Shown here piece by piece: positions 42,201 through 54,102 of a stretch of 64,000 bases of DNA (position 1 is the first letter of the stretch; every line of letters starts with the position of its first letter). The stretch covers positions 1-64,000 of the forward strand of contig CM030938.1 of NCBI GenBank assembly GCA_018136815.1. Reading direction: 5' to 3'. Position numbers and translations under genes: made by a program. The notes below the pieces were generated by a model. That model ran no database searches. It had not been told where the DNA came from and worked only from the letters and a program-made list of their open reading frames with translations. This DNA comes from Isochrysis galbana. Lineage: Eukaryota; Haptophyta; Isochrysidales; Isochrysidaceae.

Positions 42201-43879
42201 ATCTCCCATGGCGGCTTTCGACTGTTCTGCGTCATCTCCGTCATCATGTGCACGTACAAGGGCGCCGCCGACGCCATCTCCGCGTACACGCAGAGCGAGT
42301 TGCCCCCCAACGAGCGCGTTTGGGTACGCATGCCCAAGAACTACCGCAAGTACGATGAACAAGGACAAGAACTAGCAGCCCTCTTAGGGCAATCACTCTA
42401 TGGCTTGGTGCAGTCCGGCCGCAATTGGTGGCTCAAGTTGTCCATGTGGCTTGAGGCGTTTGGCTTCATCGTGGCGTTCAGCGAGCCATGCCTCTACGTG
42501 CTCCGTGATGAGGATTCCTTCATGGTCATGGCCACGTACGTGGACGACATGCCGTGGGGCTCCAATGACATGAAGCTCGTGCGCAAGGTGTTTGAGGCCA
42601 TGGAGAAGGATGGCTTCAAGCTCACTTGGCATGAAGGTCTCGATGAAGTACTTGGAGCCCAACTCAAGGAAGTGAGTGATGGAATCATTCTTCACCAAGG
42701 AGACTACATCAACAAGTTGGTGGGCGCGCACCTCGAAGAGATGACCGAGTACGAGGACACGTTGCGCAACACCGTCGACACGCCATGCAACTCGTACCTC
42801 GGCAAGGACGTCATCGAGGCGCAAGACGAGAAAGAGCGGATCAAGACGGAGCTCGATCCCAAGTTTGGCACCAAGTACCGCGGCCTTGTCGGTAGTCTCC
42901 TCTACGCCGCCGTGGTGAGCAACCCCGACATCTCGTACACGGTGGGCCAACTTTGCCGCGCGATGTCGTTCCCCACCGTGAACCTTTGGCAGGCGGCGCT
43001 GCATTGCCTTCTCTACCTCAAGAACCGTGGCACCATGGGCCTCAAGTACTACAAGAACAATGGCGATAGCCCCATCATCGGCCTTTTTCGTCAAGGTGAA
43101 GGCATGGTACGCGGCATGGTCGACGCATCGTGGGACGTAGTACGTTCGACGAGCGGCTGGCTCATCTTCATCAATGGCAGCCTCGTCGATTGGGGCAGCA
43201 AGCGCCAAAACAGCATCTCCCTGTCGGCCAACGAGGCGGAAACGATGGCGGCCTCCCTCGCTTCGCAACGTATCGAGAACTTCCGTAACACGCTCGCGGA
43301 TCTCGGTTGGAAGCAAGCGGAGCCAAGTCCGCTGTTGTCCGACAGCAAGGGTGCAAAGGCACTCGCGGACAATCCCATCATGAAGGGTTTGGCCCGTCAC
43401 ATCCATCGTCGTGAGCTCTATGTGCGTGAGCTCACGCAGAAGAATGTGTTACGTGTCTACCACGTGCAGACCGAACTCAACGTGGCCGACATGATGACGA
43501 AGCCCTTAGCGGCGAACAAGTTCACCAAGTTCCGTGGGCTGATCATGGTTCGCATCTGAGATCTTGCTGCCTTGCGAATCCCTCATTTGTTGCCCTTCTC
43601 CGGGGGATCAGGTCAAGGGGGGGTGAGAAGCGCAAGGCTTCATGCAAGGCTTCATGTGTGTCGTGAACCCAAGGCCTAGCCTAGCTATGGCATGGCTAGG
43701 TGGTGTGCAAAGCATTTGTTCTTATTGGGGTTTTGTTTTTGTGTCGGTTACGTGATCGGCGGTTGAGTCGGTTACGGCGGTTGAGTCGGTTACGGCGGTT
43801 GAGTCGTTTGAACGGACAACGGACCGTGCAAGGGTAGAGACCCCTAAGAGACAAGTAACAAGACAGCTTTCGCCACTCA
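39216..43879 (+). mobile_element. Ty1/copia LTR retrotransposon, first copy
   Basis: Parts in order: end of Gag with a C-x2-C-x4-H-x4-C-like knuckle (CSHCDRMHAGIC, about 39844), aspartic protease (ILIDSGATGADYF, about 40075), integrase (core acids in VDVFYDVFSG, RLHSDNEPV, NPAEIAVKLLE), reverse transcriptase (MYVQGFRQVPGIDFDLSYSP, catalytic YVDDMPWGS), RNase H (GMVDASWDVVRSTSGWL) and the typical end NVADMMTKPLAANKF. A purine-rich tract near 43614-43632 precedes a putative 3' LTR (about 43624-43879). The left end is in the N run. Broken, about one break in the coding part; otherwise well preserved, so probably young. Confidence 0.88.
43744..43812 (+). repeat. 18-bp tandem repeat in putative copia LTR
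   Basis: About three copies of gagtcggttacggcggtt; the complementary strand reads as an NRLNRR peptide repeat. Confidence 0.9.
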
Positions 43880-46259
43880 CCACCGACAAGCACAAGGACA
43901 TGCACGCCACGCATGAGGAGGCCAAGGAGATTTGGCGCGCGCGCCTTGGATCGCCTAGCGATGAACGCCTCCGCCGCCTGCCGGACTACTCCGTCGACGT
44001 GCCCGCCAACCTCAAGCGCATTCAAGCAAGGAAGGCGGAAGACGTCAACGAGGTCGCGCTCAAGGCCAATGCGCAACGCCGACCCGGAGGCGGAGGTGGA
44101 GGACCATGGATGACAAGCGCCGTCGGGGACGTCATCACCAACGACATCCTAACTATGCCTTGCCGCAGCGTGCTCACGGGCTACAAGTACGTGGACGTGT
44201 TCTACGACGTCTTCTCCGGCCTAGTGTTCGCGTATCCCATGCGCTTCAAGTCGGAGCACCCAACGATGTTGCAGCGCTTCTTGGCGGACACGCAAGGGTT
44301 CTTCATCGTGAAGCGCTTGCACTCGGACAATGAGCCCGTGCTCAAGAGCGACAAGGTGCAAGAGATCTGCGATAGCAACTTGATCCGCAAGCAAGAGAGC
44401 AACCCGTACGAGCCGTGGGGCAACCCTGCGGAAATCGCGGTCAAGTTGCTCGAGCGCACCATGCGACCATTGCTCCTGGGGTGCAATGCCCCCCAAGAGT
44501 ATTGGGAGTTTGCGCTCTATCCCGCGATGGTGATCATCAACCGCATCCCCGGCGCCAAAGACACTGCTCCTCCTCTAGTGCGTGCCGGCATCCGCCACAC
44601 GGTCAACCTGAGCATGCTCAAGGTGTTCGGTTGCAAGGCCATCGTGCAGAAGCCCAAGGCGTACCGCGACAACAACTTGTCGGAGCAAGCACAAGAGTGC
44701 ATCTACTTGGGCCCGGCACGCTACCACACGGGCAACATCTTCATGTCCCTCGAGACGGGCAAGGTGTTTGTGAGCGGTGTGCACGCCACCTTCATGGAGA
44801 CCGAGTTCCCGTGGAAAACCACGAGGGGGGGTGAGATCCCCATTGACAAGACCGACCAATACGGCAAGATGCATGGCTCAATCTACGCGTTTGGCATCCC
44901 GGAGGACCACGAGGATCCGGACTACACGCCCTCGGAGCATTCCTACTCGGGCCCCATCACGGAGGTGGAAGAGGATGCTAGCGACAACGCCTCTGACAGC
45001 ACGTCGCCTATCCGAGCTCCTCAACGGCATCGCCGCATCATCGAGTCCGACGAAGAGGATGACGACACGCTTACGCCAAGTGGCGAAGTACAACGCGGGC
45101 CATTCGAGTCGGAAGATGGCAAAGAGGACACCGCGCCACGCCGCTCGAGCCGCATCGCGGGAGAGGAGCTCCCGTACACGGTGATGGACTACTCCACCTT
45201 GGGCAACGACAACGCCGTCTTGGGCGACGAGAGTGCAAGCGAGTACTCGGCGTCGATGTGCCACAAGATCTTGATGGCGACCGAGGTGTGCAACGACGCC
45301 ATCTACATCGGCTTCCCAAAGCCCTTCAAGCCGCACCAACTCAAGTTCCTACCACAAGATGAACAAGACTTGTGGGAGGAGGCGCGCATGAAGGAGTACA
45401 ACACCTTGGTGACCAACAAGACCTTCATCGACGAGAAGCCAATCAAGGAAGTGGGACGCGCCATCCCACTAGGTGAGACCCTCCGCTACAAGCGCGACGG
45501 CATCCGCAAGTCGCGCATGTACGTGCAAGGGTTCCGCCAAGTACCGGGCATTGACTTTGACCTCTCGTACTCGCCAACCATCTCCCATGGCGGCTTTCGA
45601 CTGTTCTGCGTCATCTCCGTCATCATGTGCACGTACAAGGGCGCCGCCGACGCCATCTCCGCGTACACGCAGAGCGAGTTGCCCCCCAACGAGCGCGTTT
45701 GGGTACGCATGCCCAAGAACTACCGCAAGTACGATGAACAAGGACAAGAACTAGCAGCCCTCTTAGGGCAATCACTCTATGGCTTGGTGCAGTCCGGCCG
45801 CAATTGGTGGCTCAAGTTGTCCATGTGGCTTGAGGCGTTTGGCTTCATCGTGGCGTTCAGCGAGCCATGCCTCTACGTGCTCCGTGATGAGGATTCCTTC
45901 ATGGTCATGGCCACGTACGTGGACGACATGCCGTGGGGCTCCAATGACATGAAGCTCGTGCGCAAGGTGTTTGAGGCCATGGAGAAGGATGGCTTCAAGC
46001 TCACTTGGCATGAAGGTCTCGATGAAGTACTTGGAGCCCAACTCAAGGAAGTGAGTGATGGAATCATTCTTCACCAAGGAGACTACATCAACAAGTTGGT
46101 GGGCGCGCACCTCGAAGAGATGACCGAGTACGAGGACACGTTGCGCAACGGCATCCGCAAGTCGCGCATGTACGTGCAAGGCTTCCGCCAAGTACCGGGC
46201 ATTGACTTTGACCTCTCGTACTCGCCAACCATCTCCCATGGCGGCTTTCGACTGTTCTG
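43880..46259 (+). mobile_element. Ty1/copia partial second copy, near-identical
   Basis: Matches the first copy from the point corresponding to about 40501 (integrase) through reverse transcriptase, with very few differences. It ends soon after RT in a rearranged tail that repeats a short RT segment (46148-46259 resembles 45497-45608). No RNase H and no own LTR seen. Incomplete but very recent, since the two copies hardly differ. Confidence 0.85.
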
Positions 46260-46659
46260 CTCCTGCAAGTAGAACTTATACCGTCCACATGGGGGTAGTT
46301 GCCGAAAAAACAACCAAACCTGAGGTTGCACCCTCTCACTGGTTGGGCGCCCGCGGCAGGGGGGCCGAAGGAGAGGAGGGGAGCGCCGGCGCGCTCCATG
46401 GCGACCAAGGAAAAACTGAGCTGCGAGTAGTGCAACCAATGTTCAGATGATTTATTATATACACCTTTAGCAGATAAAATAGTGTTTGACCACCCTAGTC
46501 TTAGCCCTGAGTCTTCACGAAGTTTTATTAGAATGCACGCCCTCGATGCACAAAGCCAACACACCCGTGTGCAGGGAAGGGACGAACAACCACAAGCACC
46601 ACGCCCCGCGCCCTGCCCCTCCCAACCGGTAACACACGCTCGCGTGCCCCACCGGCGAC
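46260..46659. other. 3' flank of POLE2
   Basis: Between the copia copy and the POLE2 stop; only short frames. Likely holds the POLE2 3' UTR. Confidence 0.45.
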
Positions 46660-49600
46660 TTAGATGCTCGACGACTCCGCCTTCCGCATGTGCGCGTGGT
46701 ACACCATCCACCTGCCGCTTGAAGAAAACGATCCCGGATTGAACGCCGTGGTGCCTGCATGGTCGAGGCAAACACGCGGAGTAGTGGCTCACGTCGCGCA
46801 AGGCGTGGCCACGCGTCGCGCGGGATAGGCGCTCATCTGGGCATCTCCCACCTGCGTGATCCGTCGTGAACTGCGCCCGACGCTCCGCGATGATGAGAAC
46901 ATCAGGGGGCCGGTCGAGGATGAACGCAGAGGGCTCGTAGCTGGTCGCGACTGCCGACGGTAAGGGGCAGAGATGTGCCTGCGACACGAGCCGCATGTTG
47001 GTGACTCTGTTGAGGCGGCGACCCGCAGGAGCTACGCCCACCCACCCACCCGCGAGCTGTCTGCCTATCCCGCATCGCTTAGCGCGTGCGGCCGTCCTCG
47101 CGACCATGCGGTGCCGCATCGTGAGCCTGTGTCCTCACCTGTTGGAGGATGCTGTCGACCAGATGCTCCGAGAGGCTCGTGTCGCCGTCCTCACTTGGCG
47201 GTACGAGGGCACCGCGCTTGAGGCGCGCCATCACCTCCTCACGGTAAAGCACCACCTACGCGGATCATCGGGCCACGGATGGGGCAGGCGTAGCGGCGCG
47301 GTGCAGCCCGCAGACGGAGGGTCCGCGTGCGCGACACGAGAACTACGGAGCAAAGCAGTTGGTGCGGCGCCTCGCACACCTGCTGCGAGCCGAGCGTGAA
47401 GCGCGCAGGATTGCCCGCAAAGTGACAGTGCGTCAGCACCGCCCGGAGATCGGCGCACAGGACCTGCGCGCACGCCAGGACGAGGAGGCTGCCCGGTGAG
47501 ACTGTGGAGTGGGCTTCGGATGGCTCCGCACCCGCGAGGAGGGCTCGGCCCTCGCGAGCCGGCATGGCTCATGTGCACGTGCGCCTGCTAGGAAGACGGC
47601 CTAGACGCGCCGTTCCGTTTCCATCGCGCCGACGCAGCACGGCCACGGCGCGAACGCAGCGTGGAGCGCACCTCTGAGAGGGGCGGGTGCTCGAGCGTCG
47701 CCGCCGGACCGAGCGAGGCGTCGGAAGGCCCAGCAACGAAGATGAAGCGCGCGTGCTCCTTGAGGAGGGGGAAGCGGCCGAGCAGCTACGATAGAGGGCG
47801 CGGCGACACGGGTGAGAGCGGGGAATGGCGACACCCAGAGGCGAGCAGCATGCGCTTGCTGGACGCACCGCCTGCCACGCCCGAGTCGACGGCGCGAGGC
47901 CTGCGCGCCGGCCGGCGGCGCACCTCGGCGAAGCGGCGAAAGAGCAGCTTAACCTTGGAGCGCGGCACCTCTGGCGAGTACGGCGTGGATGAGAAGTTGC
48001 CACAGAACACAAAGGTGAAAGTGTCCGCGAAAGGCTTGGCCGAAGCGCCATCGCCCATTAATTGCTTGCCGGCGATCTCGTACCCCCGCAGGACAACCTG
48101 CCGTCCGACGCGCGGTGGGCCGCTCAGGTGGCCCGCCGGCGCGGCATCCGCGGGCGTTAGCGTGGCGCGGCGCACCTCGAGCTTGACGAGCGTCTCGGCA
48201 TGGTCAAGGTGCACTTCCGAGAATACCAGCAACATCCCGCCGTCCACCGGCCCTTCCTGCGGCCGGGTCGAGTGGCAGAGCTCGAGAGCGGGCTCGCCTC
48301 TCCCCCTTCCGGACGAAAGGCGGGCGCAGGCGGAGGGGGCGCAAGTGCGCGGTGAGCGCACCTGGTCGGCCCTGTGGTCGTGGTGCGCTCCCCTCTCAAA
48401 GGGAGGGTGGCCGAGAGCCTCGACTTCGAAGACGCCTGCGGCGGCACGGCGGGCGTGTGCGATAGCGCCCTCACGCTGCGCCGACGGGCGCGAGCTGCGC
48501 CAATGGGGCGCGCCGCGCACACGAGGGGCTGGTGCGCGCACCGGCGTCGTTCACCGAGCCTTCCACCAGGACGACCGAAGACGGCGTGAAGAAGCCCCCC
48601 GTGGTGTGCGCACCTGCGGGACGAGTGGGACAGGCAGATGGAAGCCCACTGACGCGCGCCGCCGTGCGATGGCCACAGGTGACCGATGTGCGCCGTCACC
48701 ACTCGCGAGCGCGGCGGCGGCGCCCTCGCTTTTTCTTTTGTCGCCATTCATCGGCGGTCAGCGCACCGGCGCTTGGACAAGGGGGGAAGGGGGACGAGTG
48801 GCAGCGCTGGACACGACTATCAGAGGGGCGTGGGCAAGGCGATCGGGATCGGCCTGAGCCGGCATTGGCCGAGGTGTGGGGAGCGCGCGCGCGCGCCATC
48901 TCACGTGAGAGATCGAGCGGGATGGAGCCGTCCTCGTCAGACAAAAGGATCGCGCCCGTGTCTGTCTCCGTGAGTAGCCCTAATAGCACGTGGTTGCCTG
49001 GGGCGAACCGGCGAGGCAGGCGGAGTCGGATGGTCGTGGCGCGCGTGCCGACGCGGCTGCGGCGGCAGCCGGCCGCGGCCGCACACCCTTGCGCCCGAAG
49101 AGTGTGCCAATCTGAGAGAGCTGCAGCGCGTCCGACTTGTGCCCGCCGGCCCCCGGGTGCACGTATGCCGGCTTGAACAAGGAGTGGCGCCTGCGCGGGC
49201 GTGGCGGCCCGTCAGCCGTGCCTGCCCGACGGCGGCGGACGGGGTGGCGCAGCTTGCGCACCGCACACGGTCCTTGATTATGGTCAGGCGGCTCGTGGTT
49301 GGCCCGCGCGCCGCCTTGGCGGCGGGCGTGACGGCGGCGGGCTCCTCCTGCGGCGGCGGGGCGCGCGGCTGGTTTGGCGGCGGCGGGGCGCGCGGCTGAA
49401 TTGGCGACGGCACGGGTGCGGCGCGGCGACGCTCAGGGCGGTGCGGCGGCGCGGAAGCGATGCGCCCACGCGCGCGTGGGGGGGCGGCCGCGCCTGCCGC
49501 GCCGCCGGCTCGGCAGCCAACGAGAGCGCCGCGGCGATCATGCTCGCGCTGACCGTGCGCGAGCCGCCTGCGGCAACCGGAAGGGAGTCGGGTGCGGAGC

Positions 49601-50810
49601 GGTGAGTTGCCACCGCGCACGCGCAGCGGCACGCCGCGTGAACGCTACAGCCCCTCGTCAGGCGGCGTCTGCGCCGCGTGCTCGCGCCTTGATCTCTCCC
49701 GGCGTCGCCAGCCGCACGCAGAACCCTCGCTCCGGCGGACCGGCCCACTCTCTGCCGCGCGCCGCTCGCCCCACCCTCGTGCAGCTGGGAGGAAGCCTGC
49801 TGTCGCGACTGTCCCCGGCCCGCACAGTCCGCAAGCCGCTCGAAAGGCTGGCTGGGCCCCTCCCCTCTGCCGTGCGCCCATGCGCGCCTCGGGAACGTGG
49901 AGGCAAGTGCAGGCTTCCCCTTCCTCGATCCGCACGCCTTCGGGGTCCTCGGGCCGCCAGTGGGCGGCACAGCCATGGCATCCTAGCTCGATCCCACTCT
50001 GCCTGGCGCGCCCATGCGCCCTCGGCTCGTGCGGGCCCGGCAAGCATCTGCTCCGCACATAACCCCACCCCACCCACCCACCGACATCCGCCCTGCGCCC
50101 TGGCACCGTCGCCCAGCATGCGAGTGCAGGATTCCCCTCGCCGCCTGCCCCTACGCAAGCCGAGTATCTTGCACGCATGGGGGCTCCTCGAGCGCCTTGA
50201 CGAGGGCGCCGCGTCTGTCTACCCACACACCCCCGCTTACCGCACTGCGCCACGGTCTATGCCATCCGGCCCCCCACCCCCTCAGCAACGCGTTCAGCTT
50301 CCTGGCATCCAGCTGGATTGCACCCGTGCACCACACTGTCGCCCCCCTTCCGCTTCATCTCTCCACTCCCCCCCCCCTCCACCCCTTTTCCACGTGTCGC
50401 CTGCCTCCCCCCCCCCCCCCCGGTGGCCTTCCGCCTTTCCCCTCTCTCCCTCCCCTTCCCCTACCCGCCCCGCCCTCCGCCAACTGTCCGCTTCTCTCCT
50501 GCTCACCCCCGCCCAACCTGACAGCCCTTTCCAGCCCCTGCAGCACCTCGTGAAGCGTCTCTTCCACCCCACTCGAGGCCGTGAGCAGCCCCCCCTCCCC
50601 TCCCCTCTTCCCCCCCCCGCCCCCGCCTAAGCGCCCAAGCGTACCTGCCACCTCCTCCAGCCCCTGCAGCACCTCGTGAAGCCTCTCTTCCACCCCACTC
50701 GAGGCCGTGAGAAGAGCACAGAGCGGAGCGACCGCATCGGGCCTCAGGCTCCACCCTCTCATCCGCATCAGCTGAGAGACCTTGCGCTGGAGGCTGCGCT
50801 CGGAGGACAT
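46660..50810 (-). CDS. POLE2: DNA polymerase epsilon subunit 2 (DPB2/POLE2)
   Basis: Many short exons with GT-AG introns. Exon 1 (50810-50645) encodes the N-terminal helical domain (MSSERSLQRKVSQLMRMRGW). Then SRLTIIKDRV and SLFKPAYVHPGAGG, the OB-fold part LLGLLTETDTGAILLSDEDG (about 48980), GGFFTPSSVVLVEGS, VFEVEALGHPPFER, and the calcineurin-like phosphoesterase part MLLVFSEVHLDHAETLVKLE, FTFVFCGNFSSTPYSPE, RFIFVAGPSDASLGP, FAGNPARFTLGSQQV, VVLYREEV, LSEHLVDSILQQ, SAFILDRPPDVLIIAERRAQ and NPGSFSSSGRWMVYHA up to the stop at 46662-46660. As in animal and plant B subunits it is expected to be structural, linking the Pol epsilon catalytic subunit to the CMG helicase in leading-strand replication. 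Exons between 50645 and 49350 are not fully resolved. Confidence 0.88.
50520..50715 (-). repeat. partial duplication of POLE2 exon 1 end
   Basis: The segment encoding LLTASSGVEERLHEVLQGLE (about 50650-50715) recurs at about 50525-50593 as LLTASSGVEETLHEVLQGLE, 122 bp further into intron 1. The two DNA copies share cctgcagcacctcgtgaag and ctcttccaccccactcgagg. Confidence 0.85.
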
Positions 50811-50837
50811 TGGAGAGCGCTTGCACTCTCTCGCTCG

Positions 50838-50900
50838 CTCGCCCGCTCTCTCTCCCTCTCTCTCCCTCTCTCTCTCTCCCTCTCTCCCTCTCTCCCCCTC
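50838..50900 (+). repeat. CT-rich microsatellite
   Basis: tctctccctctctctccctc-type tract directly upstream of the POLE2 start; a similar one lies at 51087-51131. Confidence 0.9.
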
Positions 50901-51131
50901 GCCTCCTTGGGCCGGTCGGTCTCGCGCTCGCGAGGTCGACCCAACGCGGAACATTCACTCTAACACCTCCTAGATTCACCTCTCTGGAGGGTGCCCCTCG
51001 CACACTCCTTTCCCGAACACGCCCGAGGATACCCCCCACGGCAATGAAATGTGAAGGGGTCGATATGTATAGGAAGGCCGCCACACCTCTCCCTCTCCCT
51101 CTCTCCCTCTCCCTCTCTCCCTCTCTCTCTC

Positions 51132-51702
51132 AGAGCGGTGGGGCGGAGAGAGAGAGGGCGGGAAAACCTGTAGGCCGCGGGCGGCGGGAGCGCTTTTACT
51201 ACAAAACGGCTCGGCGTCGCCCGTCGAGGCCCCTCCCTTATTGAAAGCTAAGTTGTTAAGTTGTTAAGTTGTTCCACCGTATATACCGGTTCCACCGGGT
51301 CTTGAGAGGCTTCACCCGGTACCGGTATCAGAACCGATACGGTACCGTACCGGTGGTACTTATCATAATACTCTAATTATACCATTAGATGCATACATAT
51401 AAAAAATCTTCTTAAAATTCCCCGCTACGCGTGCGGCGTGAGGCAGTGTGCTAGTGTACCTCCCTACTACCCAACCTTAACCCCTGACAACCCCCTCCCC
51501 CTTTCCCAGTTCCCTCTTTATCGGAGAAGCTGGTTCCGGGGAGGCCGCGCGCGCTGCTTCGGCCGGGAGTTGGAGAGAAGGGGGCTGGAGACTGTGATTC
51601 GTCCTTTATGCTAGTGTTAATTCGGGTTGCCTTCTATTGTATATCGTGGGATCCTCATTGATATTCCTCCGCGGTTTCTTCTAAGACGCGGTATTAAGTG
51701 CC
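51132..51702. other. intergenic, no gene seen
   Basis: Contains a ggtaccggtat/accggtaccg-rich patch at about 51280-51355 with several short inverted repeats, and gttaagttgttaagttgtt near 51253. No coding signal. Confidence 0.5.
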
Positions 51703-52330
51703 TTAGGTGATGTTACGGATGTCTAGACCTCTCGCCGCCTGCAGGAGGTCTTCCGATGTTCCTAGGTTGAACTCCTTGTCCACCGTGTAGAGCGGACTTA
51801 TCAATTTCTTAATGTGTTTGTTACTCGGGGCGTGTAGCCCCATATTCTCTCGTTGTTTTTTCAGCCTCTGAAAGAACCCGACTTTCGCCGTTACTAATAG
51901 GTGGTATCTCGCAAGGATCGCTCTTAAGATCGACCTAACGGACCTTCCGTCCGCGTTGCCATATTGGATGTTATAAAAGTCAGTTAGGATGTACCTCCAC
52001 GCCAGGATGCCTAAGTATCCCGAGGAGGGGTGCGGTCTGTCCACTTGATAGCAGAAAAGTCGTTGGGCTGTTTCGGATCCCGGCCTAAGGCTAATCCCCA
52101 GAAGTCCTTCTATGAATTCAAAGATGGGCTCCGTCGCGATACATGAGGCCAGGTGGGTGGAGCTTTCAGGGGCTATGCCGCAAAAGCGGCATGTTGGATC
52201 GTCAGCAAAGCGGTTCGCTGTAGCTAACCTCCTATGTAGGACATGTTTGAAATGCAAATAAGAGTCTCTAGGCGTCAAAAAGTTATATTTGTATAATTGC
52301 GATATTTGTTTCCACTTTCCCGAGAGCCTG
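51703..52330 (-). mobile_element. LINE 3'-end fragment
   Basis: About 200 residues of a LINE ORF2 C-terminus: YLHFKHVLHRRLATANRFAD, then the Cys/His finger CRFCGIAPESSTHLASC, then a conserved YLGILAWRYILTDFYN block and the stop. It is 5'-truncated where the Ty3/gypsy sequence begins (about 52330). Related to the LINE at 62740-64000 by the HFKH..HRR....NRFAD and C-x2-C...H-x4-C pattern. Confidence 0.85.
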
Positions 52331-54102
52331 TTTCTGATCCCCAACCTCCACCCACCGTCGCGGGCCTCCGCTCGCTTCCAAATCCGGCGGCTCGGCGCCA
52401 TCCCGTCGATCCAAGCCTCGCCGGTGATGCTTCTGAGCGAGAGGTCATCCTAGCCTCGTGGGGCCAACTGTTTGAGGATGCCGCCTACGAGGTAGCCTCT
52501 CTCTACAGGAAGTCCGACGATTTCGAGCTCATCCACGCCATTCTCAACGGCGGCCTCTCTCGAGCCGGCAATGTTTGGCACTACCGCGTGTTTTTCGAGA
52601 AGGAGCACGTGACCAAGTGGGCTCGGAGCCGCTTCTTCCTCGACCGCACCCTCCATCACCAAGTCCGAATGGGCAAAGAGCTTTCCGAGATCAAGTTCCC
52701 GAAGGGCCTGGCCTCGGACAACGTCCAGACAGCGGCCACCTCCTGGAATGATTTTCGTCTGTCCTTCATCAAGCCGCTCGAGCGCGCCCTCTCGCTCGGC
52801 TGCGACCACCGTGAAATCTTTACATCCTTGCTAGCGGCCGCCGACTTGTGCACCACCGGCAACCAAAGGATCTACGCCTTCCTCCTCGATCTCGCCGAAG
52901 ACCCGGTCCTCTCTCTCAACCCCGCACTGGCCTGCGACGTGCTTCTCCGCAAGTGCGACGCCACCTTCGCGGCCAACGTGCCCGGCTTCGCCAAAGACTC
53001 CGCCTCCATGGAGTGGGACAGGCTCGTAGCCCGTGAAGCCGGCTCCGATCTCTTAGAGTTATCCAAGAATTTGGTGCGCGCGTACGTCCGCAAGATGGGT
53101 GACGCGAAGGTGGATGCCACGACGGTCTGGGACCACCCAAACATGTCGCACGATATCAATCAACGATTCGAGTCCATCATCCGGAACGACAAGGTCGACG
53201 CGGCTCGCGGCGTGGATAACGCGACCAAGTTTGGCGAGTGTCTTGCAAAGACTCGCTTCCGCGTCGAGAACCACGAGCTCCCTCGCTCGGCCCTTTCGTG
53301 CGTCAACCTCTGCCAGCGCTACCTGAGCCCGTACGAACAAGCCCGCGCTGGCCAACAACAAGCGTCGGTCACCACGGTCGCCGCCGTGACGCCGCCGGCG
53401 ACTACTTCCAAGCCCACCAAGACCGCCAAGGTTGCTAAGGCTGCCTCTAACCCCGTGGACACTACGGCTTCGATGGTCGCCGCCGTCCAAGCGGCGGTGG
53501 CCGAGGCATTAAAATCGCAAAACAACAACTCGAACCGCAAGACGACTGGCGCTGACAATCGTCGGGCTCCGCCTCCACCTACGAATTACTCCGCATCGTC
53601 TCCGCTACCGGACGCACTTCTTGACCGTCCCCTCGGCAAAAGCACGTCTTCTCGTCGCCAATGTGAGCCCCCTCCGAACGGCCTTGGGCTTCCGGCCGAT
53701 TCGGGCCTCTCGGAATGGGATCCAGGTAGCTGGTCTCGAGCGCGAGCCCGCTTCTGGCAAATTTCTCGTTACGCGGGTCACCCGGCCCTTCGCGCTGCGC
53801 TCACGCGCTGCCGCCCCTCCGATGCCACCATGACGGCGCCGCGTCTCGACGACTTAGACCGCGACGTCAAGGAGTGGACCGACGCCAACGGCTGCGCGTA
53901 CTGCGCCTTTCGTCCCCGGGCTCCATCTGGTACGCCCGAGGCAGACCTGTGGAAGTATGGCACGGGCGACGGAGCTCATAACCCCGTCGTTTGCCAACCG
54001 TACATTCGTTTTCTCTGCGAAGGCGGCAGTGGCGAGTGTGGTAACGACCCAGAAGTCCACCGCCGCCTCCGCACGATGGTTGTTCTCCGTCCGGCCCAGT
54101 AG
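52297..54102 (+). CDS. gag: Ty3/gypsy Gag (second element)
   Basis: About 601 residues as read from 52297; the first 25 or so codons overlap LINE sequence, so the real start is unclear. Helical core 60-340 parallels the other Gag (FAKDSASMEWDRLVAREAG). Ala/Thr-rich linker, then SEWDPGSWSRARARFWQISR and the C-terminal GCAYCAFRP ... YGTGDGAHNP ... CQPYIRFLCEGG module. In Gag this position usually holds a CCHC nucleic-acid-binding knuckle, so the Cys/His module may serve that role. Confidence 0.8.
   Translation: MRYLFPLSREPVSDPQPPPTVAGLRSLPNPAARRHPVDPSLAGDASEREVILASWGQLFEDAAYEVASLYRKSDDFELIHAILNGGLSRAGNVWHYRVFFEKEHVTKWARSRFFLDRTLHHQVRMGKELSEIKFPKGLASDNVQTAATSWNDFRLSFIKPLERALSLGCDHREIFTSLLAAADLCTTGNQRIYAFLLDLAEDPVLSLNPALACDVLLRKCDATFAANVPGFAKDSASMEWDRLVAREAGSDLLELSKNLVRAYVRKMGDAKVDATTVWDHPNMSHDINQRFESIIRNDKVDAARGVDNATKFGECLAKTRFRVENHELPRSALSCVNLCQRYLSPYEQARAGQQQASVTTVAAVTPPATTSKPTKTAKVAKAASNPVDTTASMVAAVQAAVAEALKSQNNNSNRKTTGADNRRAPPPPTNYSASSPLPDALLDRPLGKSTSSRRQCEPPPNGLGLPADSGLSEWDPGSWSRARARFWQISRYAGHPALRAALTRCRPSDATMTAPRLDDLDRDVKEWTDANGCAYCAFRPRAPSGTPEADLWKYGTGDGAHNPVVCQPYIRFLCEGGSGECGNDPEVHRRLRTMVVLRPAQ

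Noticed and set aside
47661-50630. Plus-strand frames of 398 and 418 codons
   Set aside because: Antisense of POLE2 exons in GC-rich sequence; Arg/Ala/Pro-rich without motifs.
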